A stretch of DNA of 64,000 bases from Cohnella sp. SGD-V74 (GCF_003001675.1 NZ_PVYW01000030.1:1-64000); one strand, 5' to 3'. Counted from the first letter of the stretch, positions 17,665 to 27,212 are shown. Made by a program: numbers and translations. Notes: generated by a model not told the origin, from the sequence alone.

Positions 17665-20638
17665 ATTGGTCCACCCCGTCCCACGGCTCCTTCACGATTG
17701 GAAAATCGAGCGATCTGAGCGGCTGCCCGGACTCGCCAATGAAGCCGAACTCCTGCTGCTTTCTCCGAAGCTCCCGGTTGATATCGAGAATGGAAGCCTC
17801 CAGAGAAGCTCTGTAATTCATCCCGTCGATGACGGAACGTACCCAGGCGTTGTTAAGCTCCCGGCCCATGAAATAGCCGCCCGGCGGATTTTCCTTTTCC
17901 TTATACCAAGCCCACTGCCGCAAAATGACGTTGGCGTCCTCTCGCTTCCACGGCAGGCGCGTGAAAGCCTCCACGTTGGCCGTGTTCCAGCGGAACGATA
18001 CGCCGTTGATCGCTTCCAGATCGGAGCCGTATCGGACCTGGGTATCGGTGGACACCCACCATTTCAGAAACTTCCAAGCCTGCTCCTTCTTCTGCGAAGC
18101 CTCGAAGACAACGCCCGTCGTCTGCTGGCCTCCGGCCCAGCGCTTGATCGTGCCGTCCGGCTGCTCGACGCCGGGAATAAGCGCGATGCCCCAGCGGCCG
18201 TTCAGCTCGGGCGCGGCAGCGGCCAGCTGCACGTACATGTTGTAATCGGAGATGCCGATCGGCATCGCGCCGCTGCGGAAGTGCTGGTAGAAGCTCGGAA
18301 CCTGCTTCTCCATCGCGTACATGTTGTACAGATCGGTCCACTGCTTAAACGCCTGGAAGCCTTCGGGCGTATCCAGCCCTGTCGCGAACCCGTTGGCCGT
18401 ATAGAACTCCACGCTGTTCTGCGAGACGAACGGCAGAAACTCCTGCGGGTCCATGTAGAAGTTCATGTCGTTCTGCTGCAGCGTCGGCAGCAGATCGTAC
18501 ACGTCCTGCCACGTTTCCGGAATCTCGAGCCCCAGCTCCCGCATCATATCCTTGCGGTAATACAGCACCTGGAACGACTGCGTCTCCGGCAGCCCGTAAT
18601 AGCCTTTGTCGTAATACAGCGCCTGCCAGGAGCCCGGACTAAAGCGGCTGTAGACGTCGCCGAAATCGTCGTAACGGCTCAGGTCGTACACGCTGCCCCG
18701 GATCGCGTAATCGACGGGCAAATCCTGGTTCAGCCCCAGCGCCACGTCCGGCTGCAGTCCCGCCGCGTTCGACATGACCAGCAGCTGCGGATTCGGCAGC
18801 AGATTGACCTTCACCTTAATCCCGGTAACCGGCGTGAACGTCTCGTCGGCGAGATCCTGCAGCTGCGTCACGTAGTCGCGGCCCCGCAGCACCCACACGC
18901 TAAGCTCGCTCTCGTTCTTATCGCTCAAGCTCTGGCGCGTATCGAAGGAGTACACGAAGTCGGCCGCCGTTCCCTTGATCTTGTCGGCCAGGGAAGTCGT
19001 TCTCTCCGGGAAAGGCTTGTCGGCAGGCACGATATAGATTTCATCCAGCTGAAGCGGCTGCTTGTGCATGTTCACGACAAAATTGTTGATCTTCTCCGTA
19101 ATCGATGCGATCTCATCGGCGTGGTACGGAATGTCGTCCGGAATGCGCAGCAAGGCGCGCAGATCGCTCGCGGACAGCCGGAAGCCTTCGCTGGCGCTGT
19201 CCTTGCGGCCGTTCGCCTCGGTCATGGCGTCGGCCAGCACGTCCAGATTGCCGGCCGCCTGCTCCAGCCGATCCCTTAAGCCGGGCAAGTCGCGATCGAG
19301 CTTCCAGGTGCGGTTGCGGTCGCTCTGTCCGCTGGTCACGGCGCTCAGATCCTTGTCGATATCGCGCAGCAGCGCGCTCAAATTCTCGATGCCTCTGACG
19401 ATCGGACTGACCGCCGCGTGCGTCAGTCCGATGGACAGCGTATGCGGCCCCTTCTCCAGATAAATCCGGAACGGCTCTCCCGACTCGTCCGCAAGCGCGA
19501 CGTGCTGCCAGGAAGATTGGTAGGGGAATCGGTAGGTCAGCCATTCCTTGAACGGAACTTCTCCGTCGATGCGGATCGTGCGGAAGGAGGCTTTCTGCGA
19601 GAAACGATTTTGCAGCGCCCTTAACCCGATTTTGTACAGACCGCTCTCCGGCGCTTCGAACTCCCAGAATACCTCCTGATTCGGCCAGTCCCAGCGCACG
19701 CCGCCCATCGTATTGTACGTGATGCGCCCTTGGGCCCTCGGTAACGTGCGCCAATCCCGGTCCCACATCATCACGACCGAAGGATCGTTCTTCCAGGACA
19801 TCCGCTCCGCTTGGATCGTAAGGCTTGCGATATCCGGAGAGGACGCGTCCGCATGGGCGGCGGCGACCTCCTTGTACGGCTTGGGAGAGTTGGGAGCGAC
19901 GAGCGCCAGCTCCGCGACGGCGACCGGCTCGTACCCTTCCAGCCGAATCCTGTGCTTTCCCGCGGAGAAATGCCATTTGAAAGGTTCCGCGTAGTTGGCC
20001 CCCGAATCGGCAAGCGGATAGGTCGTCCAGTCGGACACATCCGAAGCGATCGGGCGGATTTCGTCTCCGTCGTCGTTCTTCTTGATTTCCTCCGCGTCCT
20101 TCCATTGGCGGTAGAGCGTAATGGAAGAGGCTTCGCGGAAGGGGCGCGCCCCGTCGACTTTCACGTCCCAGACGACGGGCCGCGTATGGTTCTCGCCCTT
20201 CAGCGGCAAGTAGGTGGCATGGATTTCATACAGCCCTTCCCGCTCGACCGTCACCTCGTATTCCACCCACTGGGTATCCATCGAATCCCAGACGAGCACA
20301 TCCGGCCTTCCCCCGTATTCTCCTTTAACCAGAGCCGATTCGCTGGAACGGGCGGACGGAGCCGAAGCGTCGATCGCAATGCGTTCCTCGCCGTCCGGCA
20401 AGGAAGCGTAATCGCCCTGAAGAACTTCAGCATAGTAGGGCTCCAGCTCCGCTTCGGCAATCGAACGATTGTCCCACAGCTTGAACCCGTCCAGCTGCAG
20501 CCTGGCCTCGTAGGGGCCGTACAGCCCGCCGCCTGTCCCGCCGACGGAACCGAGCGTCCATCCCAGCAGCGGTATCGCCACTGCCGTAACCAGCACGCTG
20601 GAATAGATCAAGCGCCGTTTCTTCCCGCTGCGCCGCAT
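17654..20638 (-). CDS. Membrane-anchored solute-binding protein with carbohydrate-binding N-terminus
   Basis: 994 residues, more than twice the usual 420-550 for sugar-binding proteins. An N-terminal anchor (LIYSSVLVTAVAIPLLGWTL) has no lipobox Cys. Two jelly-roll-like segments follow (about 120-260 and 270-415; VEYEVTVEREGLYEIHATY and FWEFEAPESGLYKIGLRAL, then basic-residue clamps as in CBM35/CBM6-type modules). A helical linker (about 430-560) leads to a family-1 extracellular solute-binding domain (about 590-985; WVLRGRDYVTQLQDLADETF, WGIALIPG, AWKFLKWWVSTDTQVRYG). It presumably captures glycans at the surface and hands oligosaccharides to the two permeases downstream. Confidence 0.88.
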   Translation of the reverse strand: MRRSGKKRRLIYSSVLVTAVAIPLLGWTLGSVGGTGGGLYGPYEARLQLDGFKLWDNRSIAEAELEPYYAEVLQGDYASLPDGEERIAIDASAPSARSSESALVKGEYGGRPDVLVWDSMDTQWVEYEVTVEREGLYEIHATYLPLKGENHTRPVVWDVKVDGARPFREASSITLYRQWKDAEEIKKNDDGDEIRPIASDVSDWTTYPLADSGANYAEPFKWHFSAGKHRIRLEGYEPVAVAELALVAPNSPKPYKEVAAAHADASSPDIASLTIQAERMSWKNDPSVVMMWDRDWRTLPRAQGRITYNTMGGVRWDWPNQEVFWEFEAPESGLYKIGLRALQNRFSQKASFRTIRIDGEVPFKEWLTYRFPYQSSWQHVALADESGEPFRIYLEKGPHTLSIGLTHAAVSPIVRGIENLSALLRDIDKDLSAVTSGQSDRNRTWKLDRDLPGLRDRLEQAAGNLDVLADAMTEANGRKDSASEGFRLSASDLRALLRIPDDIPYHADEIASITEKINNFVVNMHKQPLQLDEIYIVPADKPFPERTTSLADKIKGTAADFVYSFDTRQSLSDKNESELSVWVLRGRDYVTQLQDLADETFTPVTGIKVKVNLLPNPQLLVMSNAAGLQPDVALGLNQDLPVDYAIRGSVYDLSRYDDFGDVYSRFSPGSWQALYYDKGYYGLPETQSFQVLYYRKDMMRELGLEIPETWQDVYDLLPTLQQNDMNFYMDPQEFLPFVSQNSVEFYTANGFATGLDTPEGFQAFKQWTDLYNMYAMEKQVPSFYQHFRSGAMPIGISDYNMYVQLAAAAPELNGRWGIALIPGVEQPDGTIKRWAGGQQTTGVVFEASQKKEQAWKFLKWWVSTDTQVRYGSDLEAINGVSFRWNTANVEAFTRLPWKREDANVILRQWAWYKEKENPPGGYFMGRELNNAWVRSVIDGMNYRASLEASILDINRELRRKQQEFGFIGESGQPLRSLDFPIVKEPWDGVDQYVK

Positions 20639-20665
20639 CTCTTCATCCTCTCCTTCCCGCCTGTC

Positions 20666-21772
20666 TCAAGTCAGCCGCGCGCCGCTGTCCGCGTCGAAGA
20701 ACAATGCCTTGGACATATCCAGCACGATGCGCAGGCTCTCGTTATTCTCGCAGCGATAATAAGCGTCGACCCTCGCCACAAGAAGCCGATCCTGTCCGAT
20801 GTCGAGATGCAGGAACCGGTCGGCGCCCATCAGCTCGCTTACTTTGTACACCGCCGTGAACACGCAGTCGGAATACAACCCTTCCGGCCCGACATGCTCC
20901 GGACGGATGCCGAGCGTCACCTGGCGGTTCGTCTTGTTGTGCCGTCTCAGCACATTCGCCGCTTCCTTCGGAACCGGCAGCGAGAAACGGTTCGTCTCGA
21001 ATAACAAATTTCCCCCCGCATCCTCGGTAATCTTGCCCTTGATAAAGTTGATGCCGGGCGAGCCGATAAAGCTCGCGACGAAGGTATTGCTCGGAGACGT
21101 ATAGACCGCCTCCGGCGTGTCGATCTGCTGAATGACCCCGTCCTTCATGACGACGATCCGATCGGCCATCGTCATCGCTTCGATCTGGTCGTGCGTCACG
21201 TAGATGAACGTGGCTCCCAGCGTCTTGTGAAGCTTGATCAACTCCATGCGCATCTGAACCCGCAGCTTCGCGTCCAGATTGGACAGCGGTTCGTCCATGA
21301 GGAACACGCTTGGATTGCGCACGATCGCCCTTCCCAGAGCTACCCGCTGGCGTTGACCGCCCGACAGCTCCTTGGGCTTCCGATTTAAATAGGATTCGAT
21401 CTCCAGCACCCGCGCCGCACGGCGCACCGCCAGATCGATCTCATGACGCGGCTGCTTGCGAAGACGCAAGCCGAACGCGATATTTTCGTAGACGCTCATA
21501 TTGGGATACAGCGCGTAATTTTGAAACACCATGGCGATATCCCGATCCTTCGGGGGCAGATCGTTGACCAGCCGGTCTCCGATATACACCTGGCCCTCCG
21601 TGATCTCCTCCAGCCCCGCGATCATGCGAAGCGTCGTCGACTTCCCGCAGCCTGACGGGCCGACGAACACGAGAAATTCCTTGTCCTTGATGTCGAGATG
21701 GAAGTCGTTCACGACCGTCTGCCGGTCTTTGCCGTACCTCTTGTACAAATGCCGAATCGAGATGCTGGCCAT
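20666..21772 (-). CDS. MsmX/UgpC-type sugar importer ATPase
   Basis: 368 residues. Walker A GPSGCGKST (38-46), Q-loop near 84, signature LSGGQ (136-140), Walker B FLMDEP (Asp160, Glu161), then a C-terminal OB-fold regulatory region (about 245-365) typical of MalK/MsmX/UgpC. In Bacillus one MsmX serves several importers. It is the only importer ATPase in the window, while there are three permease pairs, so a shared role is likely. It lies between a solute-binding lipoprotein gene and the 994-residue binding protein gene, after an intercistronic hairpin. Confidence 0.94.
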   Translation of the reverse strand: MASISIRHLYKRYGKDRQTVVNDFHLDIKDKEFLVFVGPSGCGKSTTLRMIAGLEEITEGQVYIGDRLVNDLPPKDRDIAMVFQNYALYPNMSVYENIAFGLRLRKQPRHEIDLAVRRAARVLEIESYLNRKPKELSGGQRQRVALGRAIVRNPSVFLMDEPLSNLDAKLRVQMRMELIKLHKTLGATFIYVTHDQIEAMTMADRIVVMKDGVIQQIDTPEAVYTSPSNTFVASFIGSPGINFIKGKITEDAGGNLLFETNRFSLPVPKEAANVLRRHNKTNRQVTLGIRPEHVGPEGLYSDCVFTAVYKVSELMGADRFLHLDIGQDRLLVARVDAYYRCENNESLRIVLDMSKALFFDADSGARLT

Positions 21773-21790
21773 CCTGGTCCCCCCGTGAGA

Positions 21791-21821
21791 CGGCAGAAGC
21801 GCCGATATCGCGCTTCCGCCG
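21791..21821 (-). other. Intercistronic hairpin before the ATPase gene
   Basis: A 12-base arm CGGCAGAAGCGC pairs with GCGCTTCCGCCG (one mismatch) around a seven-base loop. No T-run follows, so it is more likely to protect the upstream binding-protein mRNA than to terminate it. Such hairpins commonly raise binding-protein levels over ATPase levels. Confidence 0.5.
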
Positions 21822-21838
21822 CAATAGACCTTCCCTAC

Positions 21839-23227
21839 TCAGTTCGTCTTGCTCAACGTAATAAGCTCTTTCTCGATCGCTTCCTGGGCGGTGCGAAGCG
21901 CCGAATTGACATCGACTCCGTCGACGGCGATACTCCGCTCAGCCTCGGTCAGGAACTTGCGCACCTTGCTCTCGAACTTGTGCGGCTTAATGACATTGCG
22001 CGGCGGCGCCTTGAAAATGTTGGCGACCGTCTTGCCTTCCAGCACCGGAATGTCGTCTCCGTATACTTCCTCGAATTGCTTGCCCTCCACCGTCGGCACG
22101 CGGCCGATTCGGGACAGCGCCAACTGCGATTCGTCGGTCAGAATGTTGGCGATGACCTGGAACGCGATGTCCTTGTTTTTGCTGGCCTGCGTCACGATCA
22201 GCGAATGCACGTTGGCCGCCTTGCCCGTGCCCAGATTTTCCTCGAAGTTCGGGAACGGCGCGAAATCCCAGTTCAGCTCGATGCCTTGCTGGCGCAGCTC
22301 CTCGAGCGGTCCCAGCAGGTGGGCGATATTGTAGGCGACCATCGCCAGATTTTTCTCATTGTAGAAAATGTCGTCGTCGTTGGCGTACTGGTAACGGCCG
22401 TCCGGGCCGATATACCCTTGCACCTCGTAGCTCCGCTGAAGCTGCTCGAACACCTTGCGCCATTCCGGCGTCGTTACGTCGGCCTTGCCTGTCTCCGGAT
22501 CTACGATATACAGATCGAGCCCCGTCGCGATGTTGCTGGAGCCGAACAGATCGATGCCGATATAGTCGACTCCGTTGTCGCTGCGCGTCACCTGCTTGCC
22601 CAGCTCGATCGCCTCGTTCCAGCTCAGCTGCTCGTCGGGCGGGTAAGGAGCTCCGAATTTGTCGAAGATGTCCTTGTTGTAGAACACGACCGGAAGGTTG
22701 ACCGAGAACGGAATGGCGTGCAGGGCTCCTTCCGGCGAATATTTAGAGACGGTGTCGAGCACGACAGGCTTCAGCCTTGCCAGGTCGACATTGTGCTTCT
22801 CGATGTACGGCTGCAGATTTTCCGCCAGATTAAGCTCTTTTAACGTCGTAGAGAGCGACGAAGTGGACACGAACATAATGTCCGGCACCGAGCCGGACGT
22901 AATGAGCGGCTCCAGTTCCACGTCCTCCGGCGCTTCCACCCATTCGAGCGTCACGTGGGGGAACTTCTCCTTCGTCCGTTCCACCAGCGTCTTCTCGAAT
23001 TCGGCCTGGGTAACCGTGATGCCCGCCCGAAGCACCTTAAGCGTGACCGGCTGCTGGCCCCCGTCATCGGCGGCTTCGCTTGATGCGGGCGACGCCGCTT
23101 GCGGCTGCGCCCCTCCGCTCTCCGCGCCGTTCGCCGAGCCGTTCGTTCCTTCAGTGGATCCGCTGCAGCCCGTCACGATTCCAATTCCCAATAGCAATGC
23201 AAGCAAACCCCAACTCTGCCTTTTCAT
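21839..23227 (-). CDS. Extracellular solute-binding lipoprotein (first of two paralogues)
   Basis: 462 residues with a lipoprotein signal (lipobox Cys21, GIVTGCSG) and a Ser/Gly/Ala-rich linker to about residue 55. The rest is a family-1 solute-binding fold (TLKVLRAGITVTQAEFEKTL, FSVNLPVVFYNKDIFDKFG, WDFAPFPNFEENLG). It is clearly paralogous to the lipoprotein at 25765-27093: both share the VNLPV(V/I)Y-NKDIFD segment, the RSD(N/D)GV(D/N)YIGIDL segment and the C-terminal ALRTA-E-I-K-L pattern. It is separated from the thioredoxin gene by a terminator-like hairpin, so it may be expressed differently from the genes before it. Confidence 0.92.
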   Translation of the reverse strand: MKRQSWGLLALLLGIGIVTGCSGSTEGTNGSANGAESGGAQPQAASPASSEAADDGGQQPVTLKVLRAGITVTQAEFEKTLVERTKEKFPHVTLEWVEAPEDVELEPLITSGSVPDIMFVSTSSLSTTLKELNLAENLQPYIEKHNVDLARLKPVVLDTVSKYSPEGALHAIPFSVNLPVVFYNKDIFDKFGAPYPPDEQLSWNEAIELGKQVTRSDNGVDYIGIDLFGSSNIATGLDLYIVDPETGKADVTTPEWRKVFEQLQRSYEVQGYIGPDGRYQYANDDDIFYNEKNLAMVAYNIAHLLGPLEELRQQGIELNWDFAPFPNFEENLGTGKAANVHSLIVTQASKNKDIAFQVIANILTDESQLALSRIGRVPTVEGKQFEEVYGDDIPVLEGKTVANIFKAPPRNVIKPHKFESKVRKFLTEAERSIAVDGVDVNSALRTAQEAIEKELITLSKTN

Positions 23228-23272
23228 CCGATATTCTCCTCTTTGTCTTTATGACTGATTTAATCTCCCAAC

Positions 23273-23321
23273 AAAAAAAGAAGACGCGTCCCCCCGTCGC
23301 ACGGACGAGGGAAGCGCATCT
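23273..23321 (-). terminator. Probable terminator or attenuator inside the long run
   Basis: On the minus strand AGATGCG pairs with CGCGTCT around an extended inner stem (CGTC/GACG), followed by TCTTTTTTTG. It lies between the thioredoxin-fold gene and the downstream binding-protein gene. A weak promoter-like TTGTTG-17-TAAAGA starts inside its T-run. It would split or attenuate the run here. Confidence 0.65.
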
Positions 23322-23366
23322 CCGTCGATACGGTCGATCCACTTGCTCCCATCGCTGCCTATTGCG

Positions 23367-23954
23367 TTAATTCAGCACCAGATCGCATGCCTCTTCCGGC
23401 ATCCAGCGCTTGTCCTTGCCTTCCCATTTCACGTTGCAGCCGATCGGATTGGTCAGCGGCACCGACACTTCCTTGCCTGTCAGATACTCCTCCAGCGCAT
23501 TGTTCAATTCGTAGGAAGTAATCTTGGAAGCATCCTTCGGCGAATCGACCGCCCTTCCCGTATAGATCAGCTTGCGGTCCGCATCGAACACGTAGAAGTG
23601 CGGCGTGCGCAGCGCGCCGTAGGCCAGCGCGGCTTCCTGCTTCTCATCGTACGCGTACACCCACGGGAATTTGTGCTCTTCGATTCTCTCGATCATTTTC
23701 TCGTAGGAGTCCTCCGGATAAGCCGTTGCGCTGTTCGAGCTGATCGCCAGGAACTTCACGCCTTGCGGGCCGTACTTGAGCACGGTCTCGCGGGTCACTT
23801 CGTCGGAGCCTTTCACGAACGGACAATGATTGCAGGTGAAAAAGACGACGAGCGCCTTGGCGTCCGCGAAATCTTGCAAGCTGTAGTGCTTGCCGTCCGT
23901 CGCGAGCAGGTTGAAGTCCGGAGCTTTCTCTCCGATTTGCAGGGTAAATGCCAT
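23367..23954 (-). CDS. Thioredoxin-fold protein, AhpC/TSA-redoxin type
   Basis: 195 residues, no signal peptide, so cytoplasmic. The redoxin fold starts FTLQIGEKAPDFNL; the active-site motif is Cys41-Asn-His-Cys44 (FFTCNHCPFVKGSDE), with the cis-Pro loop TPHFYVFD. This is the thioredoxin-family/peroxiredoxin-like group seen in many Bacillales, proposed to act as thiol reductase or peroxidase. Placement directly after cysteine synthase in the transcript suggests a thiol-redox task linked to sulfur released by this pathway; that link is inferred. Confidence 0.88.
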   Translation of the reverse strand: MAFTLQIGEKAPDFNLLATDGKHYSLQDFADAKALVVFFTCNHCPFVKGSDEVTRETVLKYGPQGVKFLAISSNSATAYPEDSYEKMIERIEEHKFPWVYAYDEKQEAALAYGALRTPHFYVFDADRKLIYTGRAVDSPKDASKITSYELNNALEEYLTGKEVSVPLTNPIGCNVKWEGKDKRWMPEEACDLVLN

Positions 23955-24001
23955 AGTTCCAATCTCTCCTCTATTTGAATAGTTGATTGTTGCCGAATGG
24001 A

Positions 24002-24946
24002 TCAGGCTTGCTGTTCTTCCGCGTAGAGCACCGTCGACAAATAGCGTTCGCCGTTGCTGGGGATGACGGCGACGACCCGCTTGCCCGCGCCGAGCCTCTC
24101 CGCCAGACGAAGCGCCGCATGAACGGCCGCCCCCGAAGAGATGCCGCCGAGAATGCCCTCTTCCCTGGCGACAAGCCGGGCCGTCTCGAACGCTTGCTCG
24201 TTCGTCACCTGCAGCACCTCGTCATAGATGGCCGTGTCCAGGATGGACGGGACGAAGCCGGCGCCGATGCCCTGAATTTTGTGCGGACTCGGGCTGCCTC
24301 CCGACAGGACCGGAGAAGCTGCGGGCTCCACCGCCGCGATCCGGATGTCCGGGTAGCGGCCGCGCAGCACCTCGCCCGCGCCGGTAATGGTGCCGCCCGT
24401 GCCGATGCCGGCGACGAAGCCGTCGAGCTGCCCACCCAGAGAGTCGATCGCTTCCACGATCTCCGGGCCCGTCGTCTCGCGGTGGATCTTGACGTTGGCT
24501 TGATTGTCGAACTGCTGCGCAGGGAAATAGTCGGGATTGCGGTCCAGAATTTCCTTGGCGACGCGAATCGCTCCCTTCATCCCTTCGCTCCCCGGCGTCA
24601 GCACGAGCTCCGCGCCGTACGCGCGCAGCAGATTGCGCCTCTCCACGCTCATCGTCTCCGGCATGACCAGCACCGAGCGATATCCCCTGGCAGCGGCGAC
24701 CAGCGCGATGCCGATGCCCGTGTTGCCGCTGGTCGCTTCGACGATCGTGTCGCCGGGCTTCAGCTTTCCTTCGCGCTCCGCTTCTTCGATGATGCTGATC
24801 GCGATGCGATCCTTGACGCTGCTGCCCGGATTGAAGAACTCCAGCTTCAAGTAAATTTCCGCGCTGCCCTGCGGCACAATCTTGTTCAGCCGCACCAGCG
24901 GCGTATCGCCGATCAGCTCCGTAATGCTGTTGGCCACTCGCACCAT
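24002..24946 (-). CDS. cysK: Cysteine synthase (O-acetylserine sulfhydrylase)
   Basis: 314 residues from the ATG at 24946, preceded by GAGGGGG; a longer frame to 25078 runs over the neighbouring hydrolase gene and lacks a site. PLP enzyme of fold type II: Schiff-base Lys45 (GSSVKDR), phosphate or substrate loop TSGNTG (72-77), and GTGGTITGAGEVL near 180. It condenses O-acetylserine with sulfide (or thiosulfate for CysM-like forms) to make cysteine. It sits one base after the hydrolase stop, inside an uptake and redox operon rather than in a standard cys locus, which points to assimilation of sulfur released from an imported compound. Confidence 0.93.
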   Translation of the reverse strand: MVRVANSITELIGDTPLVRLNKIVPQGSAEIYLKLEFFNPGSSVKDRIAISIIEEAEREGKLKPGDTIVEATSGNTGIGIALVAAARGYRSVLVMPETMSVERRNLLRAYGAELVLTPGSEGMKGAIRVAKEILDRNPDYFPAQQFDNQANVKIHRETTGPEIVEAIDSLGGQLDGFVAGIGTGGTITGAGEVLRGRYPDIRIAAVEPAASPVLSGGSPSPHKIQGIGAGFVPSILDTAIYDEVLQVTNEQAFETARLVAREEGILGGISSGAAVHAALRLAERLGAGKRVVAVIPSNGERYLSTVLYAEEQQA

Positions 24947-24947
24947 C

Positions 24948-25751
24948 TTACTGCCCCCTCTTGAGCTTGCTGTCCAGGAAACCGATCGTGACCTCGAAGG
25001 CCGAATCCAGCGCTTCGTTCGCGCCTTCGTAAGGATGGGAGGCGTTGAACGTATGGTTGGCTCCCGGGATCGAAGCATAGGTCTGATTGGGCGCCAGCTC
25101 CTGCAGCCGGTTCACGAAGGAAAGCAGTCTCTCGCTGTCTCCGTCTCCTTGGACGATCAGCGCCGGCTGGCTCAGCTCCGCGAAATGCTTGGCCGTATCG
25201 AAGCGCGCCGGGTTCGCTTCGTAATCCAGCGCCACGGCCTTCTGCAGCGGACTCAGATCCGGCTCCCCGCTCGAACGGATCGGCGATGCGCCGCCGTTCC
25301 ATACGACGACCGCACCGATTCGTCCGGAATTCTCGCCGGCGTACACGATCGAGCTTCCTCCCGCCCGGCTGTGTCCGAGCAGCGCCGACCGCTGCGGATC
25401 GGCCTCCTCCGGGAACGGAAGCCGCCCTTCGAGCGCATGGCGGACGATCGCGTCGATGTCCAGCAGCTCCTGCGACAACGTACCGGCTTTTGACGCCCGC
25501 TCCTCATCCAGGCCGTCTTCCGCGGCCGTAATCCGCGAGAAATCGAAGCCGACCGCGTAATAGCCCCGCGCCGCGAACCGGTCCGTCACGTCCGGCCAGA
25601 AGCCCCAATCCTGATGCCCTCTGAAGCCGTGGGCGACGATGACGATCGGCTTGCGAGCGCCGTCTCCCGACGTTTTGACGCGGCCTCTCAGTCTCAAATC
25701 GTCATTCAGTGCAATGTCGAACGATTCCGTTTTCAGCGTTTGTTCCGGCAT
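24948..25751 (-). CDS. Alpha/beta hydrolase, dienelactone-hydrolase/esterase-like
   Basis: 267 residues, cytoplasmic. Nucleophile elbow GHSRAGG with Ser128, acid Asp203 or Asp205 (VQGDGDSE) and His233 (GANHTFN); oxyanion HGFRGHQDWGFW near residue 41. The family cleaves esters, thioesters or lactones. The gene is packed between a solute-binding lipoprotein and cysteine synthase (gaps of 13 and 1 bp), so it probably acts on the imported compound or on an acyl intermediate. The substrate is not known. Confidence 0.88.
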   Translation of the reverse strand: MPEQTLKTESFDIALNDDLRLRGRVKTSGDGARKPIVIVAHGFRGHQDWGFWPDVTDRFAARGYYAVGFDFSRITAAEDGLDEERASKAGTLSQELLDIDAIVRHALEGRLPFPEEADPQRSALLGHSRAGGSSIVYAGENSGRIGAVVVWNGGASPIRSSGEPDLSPLQKAVALDYEANPARFDTAKHFAELSQPALIVQGDGDSERLLSFVNRLQELAPNQTYASIPGANHTFNASHPYEGANEALDSAFEVTIGFLDSKLKRGQ

Positions 25752-25764
25752 ATTTCTCGCTCCT

Positions 25765-27093
25765 CTACTTCGTATTTTTTAACGTTTCCAGGTCCTTGTT
25801 GATCTTCTCCTCCGCCGTGCGCAGCGCTGTGTTGACATCCGCTCCCTTGAGGGCGATGTCGCTGGCCGCTTCGGTCAAATACTTGGACACTTTGCGCTCG
25901 TTCACATGCTCGTTGCTGAGCGGGCGCGGCGTCGCCTTGAAAATGTTCTCGATCGTCTTGCCCTTCAGCACCTCGATGTCCGCGCCGTATTCCTTCTCCA
26001 GCTCCGGATCGTTCAGCACCGATACGCGGCCGTTGCGGCTGACGAGCCGCTGCACTTCGTCGGACAGCAAGTAGTTCAGCACCTGGTACGCTTCCTCTTG
26101 GTGCGCGCCGCCCTTCGTTACGCCGAAACGGTGCACATTGATTTTCAGACTCGTTCCCAGCGCTTCTTCGAAGTTCGGATGCGGGGCGAAATCCCAGTTC
26201 AATGTGACTCCCTGCTTCCGCAGCTCCTCGAGCGGTCCGACAAGCTGGGCCAGATTGTGCGAGTACATGGCCAGGTTCCGGTCTACGTAGAACACGTCGT
26301 CCTTGTCGTCATGACGATAGTCGTCGCCCTGCACGAAGCCCGGAATGTCGTACAGCTTCTTGATCGTCTGGAACACCTTCGTCCACGCCTCGTTCGTAAC
26401 GGCCGCCTTCTCCGTCACGGGATCGATCAGATCGAGCGACAGACTGCTTCCCAGCTTGCTCGGCGTCAAGTCGATGCCGATGTAATTCACCCCGTCGTCG
26501 CTGCGGGTCAGCTTCTTGGCAATGTCGATGATCTCGTCCCACGTTTTCAAGTCATTGATGTAAGGAACGTTAAACCGGTCGAAAATATCCTTGTTCACAT
26601 AGATGACCGGCAAGTTGATGGAGAACGGGAATTGATTGCCCTCGGACGACTGGTTGATGGCGCTGACGACTTCCGGCTTCAGCCGGCTTTCATCGTAGCC
26701 GTATTTCGCCTTCAGCGGCGCCAGATCGGCCAGCAGATCCTTCTCCTTCAGCTCGCCGTAGCTGCCTCCGAAGATCAGGTCCGGAATCGTCCCCGCAGTC
26801 AGCAGCGGCTCGATCGGATCGCCTTCCGGGATGTCCAGCAGCTTGATTTTGATATGGGGAAACTTCTTCTCCACCGGAGCAAAATAAGTTTCCACCTCCG
26901 TCTGCGTCAGGGTGACGCCTCCGTATTTGAATATCGTAAGCTCGATCTGCTCCTTCTCTTCTTCAGCCGCTTGCTGCGAACTCGCGGCTGCCGGCGCCTC
27001 CGTCGGAGCCGACCCGGTCTTCACTTCCTTCTGGGCGCAGGCCGCGACCAGCATCAGCATCAAGGCGAACAGCGCAATTCCTATTTTCTTCAT
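25765..27093 (-). CDS. Extracellular solute-binding lipoprotein (second of two paralogues)
   Basis: 442 residues, lipobox Cys19 (LVAACAQ), short linker, then a family-1 solute-binding fold (LTIFKYGGVTLTQTEVETYF, FSINLPVIYVNKDIFDRFN, WDFAPHPNFEEALG). Paralogue of the protein at 21839-23227. Having two such proteins around a hydrolase-cysteine synthase-thioredoxin block suggests two related ligands or two importers. A 25-base imperfect inverted repeat at 27151-27175 (CGATATTA ... TAACATCG) lies in the gap before it and might bind a regulator. Confidence 0.92.
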   Translation of the reverse strand: MKKIGIALFALMLMLVAACAQKEVKTGSAPTEAPAAASSQQAAEEEKEQIELTIFKYGGVTLTQTEVETYFAPVEKKFPHIKIKLLDIPEGDPIEPLLTAGTIPDLIFGGSYGELKEKDLLADLAPLKAKYGYDESRLKPEVVSAINQSSEGNQFPFSINLPVIYVNKDIFDRFNVPYINDLKTWDEIIDIAKKLTRSDDGVNYIGIDLTPSKLGSSLSLDLIDPVTEKAAVTNEAWTKVFQTIKKLYDIPGFVQGDDYRHDDKDDVFYVDRNLAMYSHNLAQLVGPLEELRKQGVTLNWDFAPHPNFEEALGTSLKINVHRFGVTKGGAHQEEAYQVLNYLLSDEVQRLVSRNGRVSVLNDPELEKEYGADIEVLKGKTIENIFKATPRPLSNEHVNERKVSKYLTEAASDIALKGADVNTALRTAEEKINKDLETLKNTK

Positions 27094-27212
27094 TTCTTTT
27101 TCCTCCTTTTCGGATATGCATAGTATGGATTATTTGCATAAGAGTAGAAGCGATATTACCGACGCAATAACATCGATTTCTCCTCCGTCCGAAACGGTCG
27201 GGTTCACAGTCA

